Notes under the pieces: generated by a model
Databases searched by the model: none
What the model saw: the letters and a program-made list of their open reading frames with translations, nothing else
Told to the model about the DNA's origin: nothing
Source of the DNA: Mycobacterium sp. ITM-2016-00317
GTDB taxonomy: Bacteria > Actinomycetota > Actinomycetes > Mycobacteriales > Mycobacteriaceae
Assembly: GCF_002968295.1 (NCBI RefSeq)
Contig: NZ_CP134399.1
Location: 1,736,001 to 1,800,000, forward strand
Length of the DNA stretch: 64,000 nt
Reading direction: 5' to 3'
Part shown: positions 36,963-49,193 of the stretch, in pieces
Layout: each line of letters starts with the position of its first letter
Numbering within the stretch: position 1 is the stretch's first letter
Translations under genes and position numbers: made by a program

Positions 36963-38536
36963 CGCAGCGGGCCTTCCGCCATCCGGGGCGCCGGGTCGGG
37001 TTGGTCGATGGTGGTCAGGGTGTGGGTGACCGCCGGGTTGATGACGTCGAGCGCGACCTTCGGATACACCCCGAGCACCAGCAGCAGCGCGATCAGCGGC
37101 GCCACCACCGCGATCTCGCGCGGCACCAGGTCGCCGATCCTGTGCTCACCCTCGGCCAGTGCCGCCGGGACCGGGCCGGTCATCATCCGCTGGTACATCC
37201 ACAGGATGTAGATCGCCGAGAGCACCAGCGCGCCCGCGGCCAGCACCGCGAACACCGGGTAGCGGGTGAACGTCCCGATCAGCACCAGGAATTCACTGAT
37301 GAACGGCGCCAGCCCGGGCAGCGACAGCGTCGCCAGCCCGGCCACCAGGAAGGTGCCGGCCAGCACCGGGGCCAGCTTCTGCACCCCGCCGTAGGCGGCG
37401 ATGAGCCGGGATCCGCGCCGCGACACCAGGAATCCGGCGATCAGAAACAGCGCCGCCGTCGAGATGCCGTGGTTGACCATGTAGAGCGTCGACCCGGACT
37501 GGCCCTGGGTGGTCATCACGAAGATGCCCAGGATGATGAAACCGAAATGGGAGATCGACGTGTAGGCGATGAGCCGCATCACGTCGGTCTGGCCAATGGC
37601 CAGCACCGCCCCGTAGAGGATGCCGATCACCGCCAGTGTGATGATCAGACCGCTGAAATACGTTGCCGATTCCGGGAACAGCGGCAGACAGTAGCGGATC
37701 ATGCCGAAGGTGCCGACCTTGTCCATGATCGCCATCATCAGCACGGCGCTGGCCGGGGTGGCCTCGACCGCGGCGTCGGGCAGCCAGCGGTGGAACGGCC
37801 ACAACGGCGCCTTCACCGCGAACGCGAACATGAATCCGCCGAACAGCAGGTGCATCACCACCGGGTTGACCACGAACTCGCCGCTGGCTACGGCGGCGAC
37901 GATCGCACGGAAGTCGAAGGTGCCCGCCTCGAACGCGTCGCTTCCGGCCGTCGCCACATACAGGCCGACCACCGCGGCGAGCATGATCAGCCCGCCGAAC
38001 AGGTTGTACAGCAGGAACTTCACCGCGGCCCTGCTGCGCTGCCCACCGCCGAACCCGCCGATCAGAAAGTACATCGGGATCAGCATCGCCTCGAAGAACA
38101 CGTAGAACAGCAGGATGTCCAACGCGACCAGCGAGATCAGCACCATCCCCTCGACGGCCAACGTCAGCGCGAAGTAGATGTGCACCGACCGCCCGCCCCA
38201 ACTGTCCTCGTCGCGGGCGTCGTTCCAGCCTGCGACGATCAGCAGCGGCAGCAGTACCGCGGTCAGCACCACCAGGGCCAGCGCGATGCCGTCCACACCG
38301 AGGATGTAGCCGGTGCCGAAAGACGGTATCCAGCGGTAGTTCTCGACGAACTGGAACTGCTCTCCGCCGGGGTCGAAGCCGACCGCGACCACCCCGGCGA
38401 CGGCCAACACCACCAGCGACACCGCCAGCGCAACCCATTTCGCCAGCGTGCGCGCCGCCGCGGGCAACACCATCACCACCAGCGCACCGACCATCGGGAC
38501 GACCCACAGCACGGTCAGCAACGGGAACGAGGTCAC
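36959..38536 (-). CDS. nuoM: NADH-quinone oxidoreductase subunit M
   Basis: This 525-residue antiporter-like subunit shows [39 protein letters not shown] and a typical late [13 protein letters not shown] end. GTG 38536 forms a GTGA overlap with nuoL; the adjacent GTG 38539 is an alternative. It forms one of the three large proton channels of complex I. Confidence 0.95.
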   Translation of the reverse strand: MTSFPLLTVLWVVPMVGALVVMVLPAAARTLAKWVALAVSLVVLAVAGVVAVGFDPGGEQFQFVENYRWIPSFGTGYILGVDGIALALVVLTAVLLPLLIVAGWNDARDEDSWGGRSVHIYFALTLAVEGMVLISLVALDILLFYVFFEAMLIPMYFLIGGFGGGQRSRAAVKFLLYNLFGGLIMLAAVVGLYVATAGSDAFEAGTFDFRAIVAAVASGEFVVNPVVMHLLFGGFMFAFAVKAPLWPFHRWLPDAAVEATPASAVLMMAIMDKVGTFGMIRYCLPLFPESATYFSGLIITLAVIGILYGAVLAIGQTDVMRLIAYTSISHFGFIILGIFVMTTQGQSGSTLYMVNHGISTAALFLIAGFLVSRRGSRLIAAYGGVQKLAPVLAGTFLVAGLATLSLPGLAPFISEFLVLIGTFTRYPVFAVLAAGALVLSAIYILWMYQRMMTGPVPAALAEGEHRIGDLVPREIAVVAPLIALLLVLGVYPKVALDVINPAVTHTLTTIDQPDPAPRMAEGPLR

Positions 38537-40440
38537 CACAGATTCACCGCCAGGATCATCGCGAGGACGAGGGCCGCACCCGCCAGCATCGACAGCGCGT
38601 AGGAGCGTGCGAACCCGGTCTGCAGACGGCCCAGCCCGTGGGAGACACGGGACACCCCGGCCGCCAGGCCGGTCGCCGCGCCGTCGACCGCCTCGTCGTC
38701 CAGTTCGACCAGTTCCCGGGTCAGCGTCAGGCCGGGGCGCATCAGCACCGCCTCGTTGAACGCGTCGCCGTACAGGTCGCGACGCGCGGCCATGGTCAGC
38801 GCCGAACCGGCGGGAACCTGTTCGGGCACCGGCCGCGTCCCGTACATCCGGTACGCGATCGCGATACCGACCGCCACCACCGACAGCACGATCACCGTCA
38901 CCACCCACACGGGGAGCACGTGGTGGATCTCGCCGCTCCCGACCACCGGCTCCAGCCAGTGCTCCAGGGTGCCGCCGACGGCCAGCGCCGCGCCCGCGGT
39001 CACCGAGCCGATTGCCAGCACGATCATCGGCCACGTCATCACCGCGGGCGCCTCGTGCGGGTGCGCGTGTTCTCCCGTCGCTTCGCTCGCCCCGTGGCCC
39101 GCCCAGCGCTTCTGCCCGAAGAACGTCATCAGCATCACCCGCGTCATGTAGAACGCGGTGATCCCGGCCCCGAGAATCGTTGCACCGCCGAGGATCACGC
39201 CCTTGAGTCCGCCTGCGCCGAGGGCGACCTCGATGATGCCGTCCTTGGAGAAGAACCCGGCCAGCGGCGGGATGCCGATGATCGCCAGATAGCCGAGGCC
39301 GAACGTGACGAAGGTGACCGGCAACGCCTTGCGCAGCCCGCCGTAGCGGCGCATGTCGACCTCGTCGTCCATCGCGTGCATCACCGAGCCGGCCCCGAGG
39401 AACAGCCCGGCCTTGAAGAACCCGTGGGTCAACAGGTGCATGATCGCGAACGCGTACCCGACCGGGCCCAGACCGGCGGCCAGCACCATGTAGCCGATCT
39501 GGCTCATCGTCGACGCGGCCAGCGCCTTCTTGATGTCATCCTTGGCGCAGCCGACCACCGCGCCGAACAGCAGCGTGACCGCACCGACGACCACCACCGC
39601 GGTCTGCGCGTGCGGGGCCAGGTTGAACACCGGGCCCGAACGCACGATCAGGTACACGCCGGCGGTGACCATCGTGGCGGCGTGGATGAGCGCCGACACC
39701 GGCGTCGGGCCCTCCATCGCGTCTCCCAGCCACGACTGCAGCGGCACCTGCGCGGACTTGCCGCACGCCGCCAGCAGCAGCATCAGCCCCATCGCCGTCA
39801 GCGTGCCCTCGCCCAGCCGCGGTGCGGCGTCGAACACCGCGGTGAACGACACCGCCCCGACCGCACTGAACATCACCATCAGGGCGATCGCCAGCCCGAC
39901 GTCGCCGACCCGGTTGACGACGAACGCCTTCTTGGCCGCCGTGGCCGCCGACGGTTTGTGCGACCAGAACCCGATCAGCAGGTACGACGCGAGACCGACG
40001 CCCTCCCAACCCATGTACAGGCCCAGGTAGTTGTCGGCGAGCACCAGCAGCAGCATCGCGGCGACGAACAGATTGAGGTAGGCGAAAAACCTGCGCCGGT
40101 CCGGATCGTCGGCCATGTAGCCGATCGAGTAGATGTGGATCAACGAGCCGACACCGGTGATCAGCAGCGCGAAGCACATCGACAGCTGGTCGAGCTGCAG
40201 CCCGAAGTCGACGCGCAGCTCACCGACCGGCACCCAGCTGAACAGCGTCTCGTGGGTGGCGCGGTGTTCGGCGTCGCGGCCCAGCATGCCGGCGAACAAC
40301 ACTGCGGCACACACGAACGACGCTACCGCGGCCGCGGTGCCGAGCAGGTGCCCCCAGCGGTCCGAGCGCCTGCCTCCCAGGAGCAGGACGACGGCACCGG
40401 CCAGCGGGAGCGCGATCAGAAGCCACACGGGTGCAGTCAT
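38533..40440 (-). CDS. nuoL: NADH-quinone oxidoreductase subunit L
   Basis: This 635-residue distal antiporter-like subunit carries a C-terminal lateral helix. It has [38 protein letters not shown] and [20 protein letters not shown] His-rich loop (TGEHAHPHE) lies before the last helices. It is separated from nuoK by 44 bases, one of the larger gaps in the operon. Confidence 0.95.
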   Translation of the reverse strand: MTAPVWLLIALPLAGAVVLLLGGRRSDRWGHLLGTAAAVASFVCAAVLFAGMLGRDAEHRATHETLFSWVPVGELRVDFGLQLDQLSMCFALLITGVGSLIHIYSIGYMADDPDRRRFFAYLNLFVAAMLLLVLADNYLGLYMGWEGVGLASYLLIGFWSHKPSAATAAKKAFVVNRVGDVGLAIALMVMFSAVGAVSFTAVFDAAPRLGEGTLTAMGLMLLLAACGKSAQVPLQSWLGDAMEGPTPVSALIHAATMVTAGVYLIVRSGPVFNLAPHAQTAVVVVGAVTLLFGAVVGCAKDDIKKALAASTMSQIGYMVLAAGLGPVGYAFAIMHLLTHGFFKAGLFLGAGSVMHAMDDEVDMRRYGGLRKALPVTFVTFGLGYLAIIGIPPLAGFFSKDGIIEVALGAGGLKGVILGGATILGAGITAFYMTRVMLMTFFGQKRWAGHGASEATGEHAHPHEAPAVMTWPMIVLAIGSVTAGAALAVGGTLEHWLEPVVGSGEIHHVLPVWVVTVIVLSVVAVGIAIAYRMYGTRPVPEQVPAGSALTMAARRDLYGDAFNEAVLMRPGLTLTRELVELDDEAVDGAATGLAAGVSRVSHGLGRLQTGFARSYALSMLAGAALVLAMILAVNLW

Positions 40441-40484
40441 CCGGTCCTGTCCTCAGTTCCTTCTCTTCTTCGCGCAAGCGCTCA

Positions 40485-40784
40485 TCAGTTCTTCAGCAGG
40501 CTGGCCGCGTCGACGTTCGCCGAGCGCCGGGTCCGGAAGATCGTCATGATGATGGCCAGCCCGATCACGACCTCGCACGCCGCAACCACCATGGTGAAGA
40601 ACGCCACCACCTGTCCGTCGAGATGCCCGTGCATGCGCGAGAACGCCACGAACGCCAGATTGGCGGCGTTGAGCATCAGCTCCACGCACATGAACATGAC
40701 GATGGCGTTGCGGCGCAACAACACTCCCGCCGCGCCGATGGTGAACAGCAGTGCCGACAGGTACAGATAGTTATCGGGGCTCAT
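40485..40784 (-). CDS. nuoK: NADH-quinone oxidoreductase subunit K
   Basis: The 99-residue subunit has three membrane helices, including the conserved Glu in [17 protein letters not shown] and the one in [13 protein letters not shown] 40784 (MSPDNYLY) follows GGGGGTGGG and gives the normal family length; the frame nine codons longer is not needed. It overlaps the nuoJ end by 14 bases. Confidence 0.94.
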   Translation of the reverse strand: MSPDNYLYLSALLFTIGAAGVLLRRNAIVMFMCVELMLNAANLAFVAFSRMHGHLDGQVVAFFTMVVAACEVVIGLAIIMTIFRTRRSANVDAASLLKN

Positions 40785-41508
40785 GCCCACCCCCGTGGGT
40801 CCGCTCGTCATGCTCCTGGGCGGGCACCGTGCGCACCTGCAGGATCGCGCTCACCGACAGCTCCGCGGCGGTCCCGTCGGGAAGCCGGCCGGGCACGTCG
40901 ACGGCGTTGTGGCGGGCGTACACGCCGGGGTTGGGCAGCGTCGTCGGATGCGCACCGGGAGCGAAACGTTCGATGGCCAGCTCGCGTTGGGTCTTGCGGC
41001 GCTGGAACCGTTCCCGGTGGGTCAGCACCATCGCGCCGAGGGCCGCGGTGATCAGCAGGGCGCCCGTCAGCTCGAACGCCCACAGGTACCGGGTGAAGAT
41101 CAGTGCCGCCAGCCCCTCGACGTTGCCGTCCCGGTTCGCCTGCTCCAGACCGACGAAGCCGTCTCTGGTGACGTTGCCGATACCTGCCACCAGCAGCACG
41201 CCGAAGCCGAGGCCGGCAGCGATGGCCGCCACCCGCTGCCCGCGCAGGGTCTCCACCAGTGATTCCGAGGAATCCACGCCGATGAGCATCAGCACGAACA
41301 GGAAGAGCATCATGACCGCACCCGTGTAGACCACGATCTGGACGACCCCGAGGAACGGCGCACCCTGCGCGATGTAGAGCACCGCGAGCGCAATCATGGT
41401 GGTGGCCAGTGAGATCGCCGAGTAGACCGCCTTCCGGGCGGACACCACACCGAGCGCGCCTGCCACCGACACCACCGCGAGCACCCAGAACAGCACCGCC
41501 TCACCCAT
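40771..41508 (-). CDS. nuoJ: NADH-quinone oxidoreductase subunit J
   Basis: The 245-residue membrane subunit has five helices in the first ~170 residues ([20 protein letters not shown] is the conserved pi-bulge helix) followed by a hydrophilic tail of about 75 residues rich in Arg, His and Pro. That tail is longer than in enterobacterial NuoJ but usual for actinobacteria. Confidence 0.94.
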   Translation of the reverse strand: MGEAVLFWVLAVVSVAGALGVVSARKAVYSAISLATTMIALAVLYIAQGAPFLGVVQIVVYTGAVMMLFLFVLMLIGVDSSESLVETLRGQRVAAIAAGLGFGVLLVAGIGNVTRDGFVGLEQANRDGNVEGLAALIFTRYLWAFELTGALLITAALGAMVLTHRERFQRRKTQRELAIERFAPGAHPTTLPNPGVYARHNAVDVPGRLPDGTAAELSVSAILQVRTVPAQEHDERTHGGGHEPR

Positions 41509-41517
41509 GTGCGCCCC

Positions 41518-42042
41518 TCATTTCGCGTCCCCGGCGGCGGGACCGATGTTGCCCAGGTAGTAGTCGTCGTCGGTGGTTCCCGGGGCCATCGCGTGCGGAG
41601 GGTCCTGCATGCCCGGCTGCAGCGGGGCCAGCAGTTTGTCCTTGCCGTAGATCAGGTCGGCGCGGTTGTCGTCGGCCATCTCGTAGTCGTTGGTCATCGT
41701 CAGCGCGCGGGTGGGGCACGCCTCGATGCACAGCCCGCACCCGATGCACCGCAGATAGTTGATCTGGTACACCCGGCCGTACCGCTCGCCCGGCGAATAC
41801 CGTTCGGACTCGGTGTTGTCGGCGCCCTCGACGAAGATCGCGTCGGCCGGACAGGCCCACGCGCACAACTCGCAGCCGATGCACTTCTCCAGGCCGTCGG
41901 GGTACCGGTTGAGTTGATGGCGGCCGTGGTAGCGCTTGGCCACCGGTCCGGGCTTCTCCGGGTACTGCTCGGTCACCGGCTTCTTGAACATCGACCCGAA
42001 GGTGACGCCGAAACCGGCGACGGCGTCGAGGAACCTAGGCAT
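41518..42042 (-). CDS. nuoI: NADH-quinone oxidoreductase subunit I (2 x 4Fe-4S)
   Basis: This 174-residue iron-sulfur subunit passes electrons to NuoB. Both clusters are visible: [12 protein letters not shown] and [15 protein letters not shown] 42042 overlaps the nuoH stop by eight bases and starts at MPRFLDAV; the longer frame is antisense-like and rejected. Confidence 0.95.
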   Translation of the reverse strand: MPRFLDAVAGFGVTFGSMFKKPVTEQYPEKPGPVAKRYHGRHQLNRYPDGLEKCIGCELCAWACPADAIFVEGADNTESERYSPGERYGRVYQINYLRCIGCGLCIEACPTRALTMTNDYEMADDNRADLIYGKDKLLAPLQPGMQDPPHAMAPGTTDDDYYLGNIGPAAGDAK

Positions 42043-43267
42043 CTGCACTCTCCTTCGGACGGTCCCGGGCGGGCAGCGGGGGTACCGGGTACGCGGCGAC
42101 GGCGGCCGGCACGGGTTCAGGCCGGATCCGGCCGGCCCGCAGCCGTTTCCACCCGAGCAGCGCCAGCAGCAGCACTGCGACCACGGCAAGCCCGATCAGC
42201 GCGGAAGCCCACGGCTGCAGACCCCGGTCGCGCAGCGAGTCGGTGGTGGCCACGATCGCGATCCAGACCAGCGACACCGGGATCAGGATCTTCCAGCCCA
42301 GTGCCATGAACTGGTCGTAACGCATGCGCGGGAGGGTGGCACGCAGCCACATGAACACGAACAGGAACACCCACACCTTGGCGGTGAACCACAACAGCGG
42401 CCACCATCCGCTGTTGGCGCCCTCCCACAGGCTGATCGGAAAGGGCGCGCGCCAGCCACCCAGGAACAGGGTGGTGGCCAGCGCGGACACCGTGGTCATG
42501 TTGACGTACTCGGCGAGCATGAACATCGCGAACTTCAGCGACGAGTACTCGGTGTGGAATCCACCGACGAGCTCACCCTCGGCCTCCGGCAGATCGAAAG
42601 GCGCGCGGTTGGTCTCACCGACCATCGACGTCAGGTACACCAGGAAGGACGGCAGCAGCAGGAAGATGTACCAGGTGTCGGCCTGGGCGGCGACGATGCC
42701 CGACGTGGACATCGTGCCCGCGTAGATGAACACCGCGACGAACGACAGCGCCATCGCGATCTCGTAGGAGATCACCTGCGCCGTCGAGCGCAATCCGCCC
42801 AGCAGCGGGTAGACCGACCCCGACGCCCAGCCGGCCAGCACGATGCCGTACACCCCGATCGAGGTCACCGCCAGGATGTAGAGCACCGCGACCGGCAGGT
42901 CGGTCAGCTGCAGCGCGGTGCGATGGCCGAACACCGAGACCTCGCCGCCGAGGGGGATCACGGCGAACGCCATGAACGCCGGGATGACCGCGATCACCGG
43001 TGCGGCCAGGTAGATCCCCTTGTCCACACCGGCCGGGACGAGGCCTTCCTTGAGCGCGAGCTTCACCCCGTCGGCCAGCGACTGCAGCAGCCCGCCGGGG
43101 CCGACCCGGTTGGGGCCGAGCCGCAACTGCATGCGGCCCAGGATCTTTCGCTCGATGAGGATCGCCGAGAGCACGGTCAGCAGCAGGAACACGAAGATGC
43201 CGAGGGACTTGGCCAGGATCAGCCACCACGGGTCGTGGCCGAACAGCGTCGGATCCGGGTAGGTCAT
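42035..43267 (-). CDS. nuoH: NADH-quinone oxidoreductase subunit H
   Basis: This 410-residue membrane subunit forms the quinone entry with NuoB and NuoD. It has [39 protein letters not shown] and the [16 protein letters not shown] helix. A hydrophilic C-terminal tail of ~40 residues is present. Its ATG overlaps the nuoG stop. Confidence 0.95.
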   Translation of the reverse strand: MTYPDPTLFGHDPWWLILAKSLGIFVFLLLTVLSAILIERKILGRMQLRLGPNRVGPGGLLQSLADGVKLALKEGLVPAGVDKGIYLAAPVIAVIPAFMAFAVIPLGGEVSVFGHRTALQLTDLPVAVLYILAVTSIGVYGIVLAGWASGSVYPLLGGLRSTAQVISYEIAMALSFVAVFIYAGTMSTSGIVAAQADTWYIFLLLPSFLVYLTSMVGETNRAPFDLPEAEGELVGGFHTEYSSLKFAMFMLAEYVNMTTVSALATTLFLGGWRAPFPISLWEGANSGWWPLLWFTAKVWVFLFVFMWLRATLPRMRYDQFMALGWKILIPVSLVWIAIVATTDSLRDRGLQPWASALIGLAVVAVLLLALLGWKRLRAGRIRPEPVPAAVAAYPVPPLPARDRPKESADA

Positions 43268-45644
43268 GACCGGCTCCGGCCGTTGCCGATCGACACCACG
43301 GCGCCAGTGGTCACACCGAGGGTCCGGTGCACATGACTGCCGGGGGAGTTCAGGGGCAGCCAGACCACCCTGTCGTCCATGGCGGTCACTTCCAGCGGCA
43401 GCGAGATCTCACCGCGATCGGTGCCCACCGTCAGCAATTCACCGTCGGCGACGCCGATCTCCGAGGCCGTCGCCTGCGACAGCCGGGCCACGGGCAGGCG
43501 CGCGGTGCCCGCGAGATGGGGCTCGCCGTCCTGCAACCGGCCGTCGTCGAGCAGCATCCGCCAGCCGGCCAGCACCGCCTGACCGGCCTGCGGCTGCGGC
43601 GGCGACGGGTCGACCGGGGCCGGGACGGGCCGATCGCCGGCCCACAGCCCGAGCCGGGCGCGCTCGTCGGCCGCCGACGCCAGACCGAGATCGACCCCGG
43701 CCTCGTCGGCCAGGAAGCTCAGCACCCGCAGATCCGAGACCGCGTTGGTGTGCAGGGCCTGCCGAAGGAGCGGATCCGGCCCTCCCAGTTGACGAACGAG
43801 CCCGCCTTCTCGGCGACCGGCGCGACCGGGAACACCACGTCGGCATGTTCGGTGACCGCGCTGTGGCGCAACTCCAGGCTGACGACGAACGGTGCGGATT
43901 GCACCGCGGCCAGCGCGGCGTACGGGTCGGGGAGATCGGCCAACTCCACGCCGCCGATCAGCAGCGCGCCCAGCGCGCCGTCAGCGGCGGCGGACAGGAT
44001 GGCCGCGGTGTCCCGGCCCGGGACGGTGGGCAGCCCGTCGACATGCCACGCGTCGGCGACCTGGCTGCGGGCCGACGCATCGTGGACCGGCCGGCCACCC
44101 GGCAGCAGGTTGGGCAGCGCGCCGGCTTCCACCGCACCCCGGTCGCCGGCCCGCCGCGGGATCCACGCCACGCGGGCGCCGGTGGACTCGGCGAGCCGGC
44201 CCACGGCGGACAACGCGCCGGGCGACGCGGCGAGACGTTCGCCGACGAGCAGCAGCGCCCCGCGCATCGAGAGCAGTGCGTCCTCGGCCAGGCCGTCCAG
44301 CGCGTTCGCCTCCGAGCCCGGGGCGCAACGGATCAACCGGCCCGACAGCTTGTCCAGGCTGCGGGTGGCCAGCGGCGCCACCGCCAGCACCTGCAGCCCG
44401 CGCTTGCGCACCGCCTTGCGCAGCCGCAGGTACACGATCGGCGACTCCTCTTCCGGTTCCAGGCCGGCCAGCAGCACCGCGGGCGCGTTCTCCAGGTCGG
44501 CGTAGGTCACCGTCATCGGCAGTCCCGCGACGTGGGCGGCCAGGAAATCGGCCTCCTCGGCGCTGTGCGGCCTGCTCCGGAAGTCGACGTCGTTGGTGCC
44601 CAGCACGATTCGGGCGAACTTCGCGTACGCGTAGGATTCCTCGGCGGTGACCCGGCCGCCGACCAACACGCCGGCGTTGCCCACGGCCGCGGTCAGCCCC
44701 GCCGCGGCGACGCCGAGCGCCTCCGACCACGACGCCGGTCGCAGGACGCCCTCGTCGCGTACCAGCGGTGTGGTGAGGCGGTCGCCGACCGTCGCGTAGG
44801 TGAACGCCCAGCGCCCCTTGTCGCAGTTCCATTCCTCGTTGACCTCGGGATCGTCGCCGGCCAGTCGGCGCAGCACCTTGCCGCGACGGTGGTCGGTGCG
44901 CTGTGCGCATCCCGACGCGCAGTGCTCGCACGCGCTGGGACTGGACACCAGGTCGAACGGGCGCGCCCGGAAGCGGTACGCGGCGCCGGTGAGCGCGCCG
45001 ACGGGGCAGATCTGGACGGTGTTGCCCGAGAAGTAGGACTGGAACGGTTCGCCGGGTGCGATGCCGACCTGCTGCAGCGCGCCGCGTTCCATCAGATCGA
45101 TGAAGCGGTCCCCGGCGATCTGATCCGAGAAGCGGGTGCAGCGGGCGCACAGCACGCAGCGTTCCCGGTCCAGCAGCACCTGGGAGGAGATGTTGATCGG
45201 CTTCGGGAACGTGCGTTTGACGTCGTCGAAGCGGGTCTCGGTGCGCCCGTTGGACATCGCCTGGTTCTGCAGTGGGCATTCGCCGCCCTTGTCGCAGACC
45301 GGGCAGTCCAGCGGGTGGTTGATCAGCAGGAGCTCCATCACGCCGTGCTGCGCCTTGTCCGCCGCCTCGGAGGTGTGCTGGGTGCGCACCACCATGTCGG
45401 GTGTCACCGTCGTGGTGCACGAGGCCAGCGGTTTGCGCTGACCCTCGACCTCGACGAGGCACTGCCGGCACGCGCCGACCGGGTCGAGCAGCGGGTGGTC
45501 GCAGAAACGCGGGATCTGCACGCCGATCAGCTCCGCCGCGCGGATCACCAACGTGCCCTTGGGCACCGAGATCTCGGTGCCGTCGATGGTCAGCGACACC
45601 ATCTCCACCGGTGGCGCGTCGTGACTGTGCTCGGCGAGCGTCAT
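43264..45644 (-). pseudogene. nuoG: NADH-quinone oxidoreductase subunit G, single-base frameshift near the 3' end
   Basis: NuoG is the large iron-sulfur subunit. Frame one starts at ATG 45644 (overlapping nuoF) and encodes the N-terminal 2Fe-2S and 4Fe-4S region ([53 protein letters not shown]) and most of the molybdopterin-like domain. It then breaks after EGRIRSFG. Adding one base at 43761 continues the protein as [20 protein letters not shown] and through the last ~150 residues to the stop overlapping nuoH, giving 793 residues. Everything else in the operon is intact, which favours a base-calling gap. Confidence 0.92.
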
Positions 45645-46984
45645 GCGCCGACCCCTTCCGGTGCGGCCAGCATCGAGGCGAACGGATCGAACGGGCACCC
45701 CGCGCGGTCCAGGTGCGCCTCGTACTCGGCGCGGAAATGCTTGAGCGACGACAGGATCGGGCTCGCAGCGCCGTCGCCGAGTGCGCAGAACGACTTTCCG
45801 AAGATGTTGTCGGAGATGTCGAGCAGCTTGTCCAGATCCGCTTCCGTGCCGGTGCCGGTCTCCAGTCGCTGGTAGATCTGCGCCAGCCAGTATGTGCCCT
45901 CCCGGCACGGCGTGCACTTGCCGCACGACTCGTGGGCGTAGAACTGCGTCCAGCGCCGTACCGCCCGCACCACACAAGTGGTTTCGTCGAAGATCTGCAG
46001 AGCTTTGGTGCCGAGCATGGACCCGACCCCGGCCATGCCCTCGTAATCCAGTGGCACGTCCAGGTGTTCGGCCGTCAGCAGCGGTGTCGACGAGCCACCC
46101 GGGGTCCAGAACTTCAACTCGTGGCCGGCGCGCACCCCGCCCGCGTATTCGAGCAACTGCCGCAGCGTGATTCCCAGTGGCGCCTCGTACTGGCCGGGAG
46201 TGGTGACATGACCGGACAGCGAGTACAGCGTGAACCCGGGCGACTTCTCGGTGCCCATGGACCGGAACCAGTCGACACCGTTGCTCAGGATCGGCGGCAC
46301 GCTGGCGATCGACTCGACGTTGTTGACCACCGTCGGGCACGCGTACAGGCCGGCGACGGCGGGGAACGGGGGACGCAGCCGGGGCTGGCCCCGCCTGCCC
46401 TCCAGCGAGTCCAGCAGCGCGGTCTCCTCACCGCAGATGTAGGCGCCGGCCCCGGCATGCACGATCAGCTCGAGGTCGAAACCGGATCCGTGGATGTCGC
46501 TGCCCAGATGCCCTGCGGCATAGGCCTCGGCGACCGCGGCCTGCAGCCGCCGCAGCACCGGCACCACCTCGCCGCGCAGGTAGATGAACGCGTGGTGTGC
46601 CCGGATCGCGTACGCGGCGATGATCGCACCCTCGACCAGGAAGTGCGGGGTGGTCATCATCAGCGGAATGTCCTTGCACGTCCCGGGTTCGGACTCGTCG
46701 GCGTTGACCACCAGGTAGTGCGGCTTGGCCGCCGCGCTCGGGTCACCCTGGACGGTCTGGTCGTTGCGCTCCTGCGGGATGAACGACCACTTCGTTCCCG
46801 TCGGGAACCCGGCCCCGCCCCGACCGCGCAGGCCGGAATCCTTGACGATGCCGATCACGTCGTCCGGGCTCATCGCCAGCGCCCGCTCCAGCGCCCGATA
46901 GCCGCCGTGGCGGACGTAGGTGTCCAGCGACCAGGGCTCCGGTTCGTCCCAGAAGCTGCTCAGCACCGGAGTCAACGCCGTCAT
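45641..46984 (-). CDS. nuoF: NADH-quinone oxidoreductase subunit F (NADH/FMN binding)
   Basis: The 447-residue subunit oxidises NADH with FMN. It has [45 protein letters not shown] and the 4Fe-4S motif [15 protein letters not shown] 46984 shares one base with the nuoE stop. Confidence 0.95.
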   Translation of the reverse strand: MTALTPVLSSFWDEPEPWSLDTYVRHGGYRALERALAMSPDDVIGIVKDSGLRGRGGAGFPTGTKWSFIPQERNDQTVQGDPSAAAKPHYLVVNADESEPGTCKDIPLMMTTPHFLVEGAIIAAYAIRAHHAFIYLRGEVVPVLRRLQAAVAEAYAAGHLGSDIHGSGFDLELIVHAGAGAYICGEETALLDSLEGRRGQPRLRPPFPAVAGLYACPTVVNNVESIASVPPILSNGVDWFRSMGTEKSPGFTLYSLSGHVTTPGQYEAPLGITLRQLLEYAGGVRAGHELKFWTPGGSSTPLLTAEHLDVPLDYEGMAGVGSMLGTKALQIFDETTCVVRAVRRWTQFYAHESCGKCTPCREGTYWLAQIYQRLETGTGTEADLDKLLDISDNIFGKSFCALGDGAASPILSSLKHFRAEYEAHLDRAGCPFDPFASMLAAPEGVGA

Positions 46985-47865
46985 CACGAATCCGTCGCTC
47001 GGGGATCGGTTTCCGGCGTCCCGCCCTGTGCCGGCACGTCGGCCGACGGCGCAGGCGCCGGTTCGTCCTTCACCGTTTCGGCGGCCTCGGCCTGATCCCG
47101 GCCGGACGGACCGGCCGGCTCGTGCCCGGTGCTGTCCGTCGGGGTGCCGGCCTCGGGCGCCGTCATGTCGTGGTCCCGGGCGAACCGCAGCCCCGCCAGC
47201 GTGGCCGGGCCCACGACACCCGGGGTGCCGGTGTCGCACGGACCGTCCAGTCCGGCAAGAATTCTCGAGGTGTCCCGGAACGTGCACAGTGATCCGCCGC
47301 GCGACGGCGCCGGCGACTCACCCGCACGCAGAGCGTCCACCAGCGCCCGCGCCGACGACGGGGTCTGGTTGTCGAAGAAGTCCCAGTTCACCATCACGAC
47401 GGGCGCGTAGTCGCACGCGGCGTTGCATTCGAGATGCTCCAGCGTGACCCGGCCGTCGTCGGTGGTCTGACCGGGCGTGATGTCCAGATGACTCTGCAGG
47501 CTTTCCAGGATCGCGTCACCGCCCATCACCGCGCACAGCGTGTTGGTGCAGACCCCGACCAGATACTCGCCGGTGGGTTGCCGCCGGTACATCGAGTAGA
47601 AGGTCGCGACCGCGGTGACCTCGGCGTCGGTGAGCCCCAATTGCCCTGCGCAGAAGCGGATTCCTGCCGGCGTCAGGCAGCTGTCTTCGGCCTGCACCAG
47701 GTGCAGCAGCGGCAACAGCGCCGACCTGGCCTGCGGATAGCGGGCGATGATCGTCGCCGCGTCGGTCGCCAACCTGGCCGTGACCTCGGCCGGGTACGCC
47801 GCGGCACCGTGGATCGGCGGGCCGGGCTCGTCGGGCCGCTGGCCCAGCTCCAGAAAGACACTCAT
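46984..47865 (-). CDS. nuoE: NADH-quinone oxidoreductase subunit E (2Fe-2S) with long acidic tail
   Basis: In this 293-residue subunit the thioredoxin-like domain binds 2Fe-2S through CTNTLC and ECNAAC. The family domain ends near residue 205; the last ~85 residues are Pro-, Thr-, Glu- and Asp-rich (PEAGTPTDSTGHEPAGPSG, PAPAPSADVPAQGG) and probably disordered. ATG 47865 touches the nuoD stop. Confidence 0.94.
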   Translation of the reverse strand: MSVFLELGQRPDEPGPPIHGAAAYPAEVTARLATDAATIIARYPQARSALLPLLHLVQAEDSCLTPAGIRFCAGQLGLTDAEVTAVATFYSMYRRQPTGEYLVGVCTNTLCAVMGGDAILESLQSHLDITPGQTTDDGRVTLEHLECNAACDYAPVVMVNWDFFDNQTPSSARALVDALRAGESPAPSRGGSLCTFRDTSRILAGLDGPCDTGTPGVVGPATLAGLRFARDHDMTAPEAGTPTDSTGHEPAGPSGRDQAEAAETVKDEPAPAPSADVPAQGGTPETDPRATDS

Positions 47866-49193
47866 CACCTGTCCACCCCGCCCATCACCGGGTCGATCGA
47901 CGCCACCGCGGTGATCGCGTCGGCGACCATGCCGCCCTCGCACATCGCCGCCACCGCTTGAAGATTGGTGAACGACGGATCCCGGTAGTGCACCCGGTAG
48001 GGACGTGTCCCGCCGTCGGACACCATGTGCACGCCGAGCTCACCCCGCGGTGACTCCACCGCGACGTAGACCTGACCGGCCGGCACCCGGATACCCTCGG
48101 TCACCAGCTTGAAATGGTGGATCAGGCCCTCCATCGAATGACCCATTATCTTGGCGATGTGCTCGGGGGAGTTGCCCAGCCCGTCGGGCCCGACCTGTAG
48201 GTCGGCAGGCCACGCCAGCTTCTTGTCGGTGATCATCACCGGTGCGCCAGTCAGCCTTTCGAGCCGCTCGACGCACTGCTCGACGATCCTGATCGATTGG
48301 TGCATCTCCTTCACACGGATCAGGTACCGGCCGTAGGAGTCGCACTGGTCGTCGGTGACGACGTCGAAGTCGTAGGTCTCGTACCCGCAATAGGGTTGGG
48401 TCTTGCGCAGGTCGTGCGGCAGCCCGGTGGACCGCAGGATCGGACCCGTGATGCCGAGCGCCATGCACCCGGTGAGATCGAGATACCCGACACCCTGGGT
48501 GCGGGCCTTCCAGATGTAGTTCTCGTTGAGCAGATTCTCCATGTCGCGCAGGCGTTCGGGCAGCAGTGTGAGCAGGTCGCGGATCTGGGGGAGTCCTTCG
48601 GCGGGCAGGTCGGCGGCCACGCCGCCCGGCCGGATGTAGGCGTTGTTCATCCGCAGTCCGGTGATCGTCTCGAACACCGACAGGATGAGCTCGCGTTCCC
48701 GGAAGCCGAGGAACATCGCCGTCATTGCGCCGAGTTCCATGCCGCCGGTGGCCAGCGCGACGAGATGGCTGGAGATCCGGTTGAGTTCCATCATCATGAC
48801 CCGGATCACCGAGGCCCGTTCGGGTATCGCGTCGGTGACCCCGAGCAGCTTCTCCACGGCGAGGCAGTAGACGGTCTCGTTGAAGAACGGTGACAGATAG
48901 TCCATCCGGGTCACGAACGTGACGCCCTGCGTCCAGTTGCGGAACTCCAGGTTCTTCTCGATCCCGGTGTGCAGATAGCCGATCCCGCACCGGGCTTCGA
49001 CGATCGTCTCACCCTCGATCTCGAGAATGAGGCGCAGCACGCCGTGCGTCGACGGATGTTGCGGGCCCATGTTGACGACGATGCGCTCACCGGCGTGTTC
49101 GGCCGCGTTCTGCCTTGCCGCAGAGACGACCTGGTCCCAGTCCTGGCCGCCGACGACGACCACCCGCTCGGGCGGTGGGGGTGAGGTGGCCAT
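47865..49193 (-). CDS. nuoD: NADH-quinone oxidoreductase subunit D
   Basis: The 442-residue quinone-site subunit has [20 protein letters not shown] and the hydrogenase-like C-terminal [18 protein letters not shown]. Residues 1-35 form a short extension. It overlaps nuoC and nuoE by single bases. Confidence 0.95.
   Translation of the reverse strand: MATSPPPPERVVVVGGQDWDQVVSAARQNAAEHAGERIVVNMGPQHPSTHGVLRLILEIEGETIVEARCGIGYLHTGIEKNLEFRNWTQGVTFVTRMDYLSPFFNETVYCLAVEKLLGVTDAIPERASVIRVMMMELNRISSHLVALATGGMELGAMTAMFLGFRERELILSVFETITGLRMNNAYIRPGGVAADLPAEGLPQIRDLLTLLPERLRDMENLLNENYIWKARTQGVGYLDLTGCMALGITGPILRSTGLPHDLRKTQPYCGYETYDFDVVTDDQCDSYGRYLIRVKEMHQSIRIVEQCVERLERLTGAPVMITDKKLAWPADLQVGPDGLGNSPEHIAKIMGHSMEGLIHHFKLVTEGIRVPAGQVYVAVESPRGELGVHMVSDGGTRPYRVHYRDPSFTNLQAVAAMCEGGMVADAITAVASIDPVMGGVDR

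Noticed and set aside
37001..40770. Very long plus-strand open frames opposite nuoM and nuoL
   Set aside because: Low-complexity His/Gln/Arg/Asp composition mirrors hydrophobic codons of the antiporter-like subunits.
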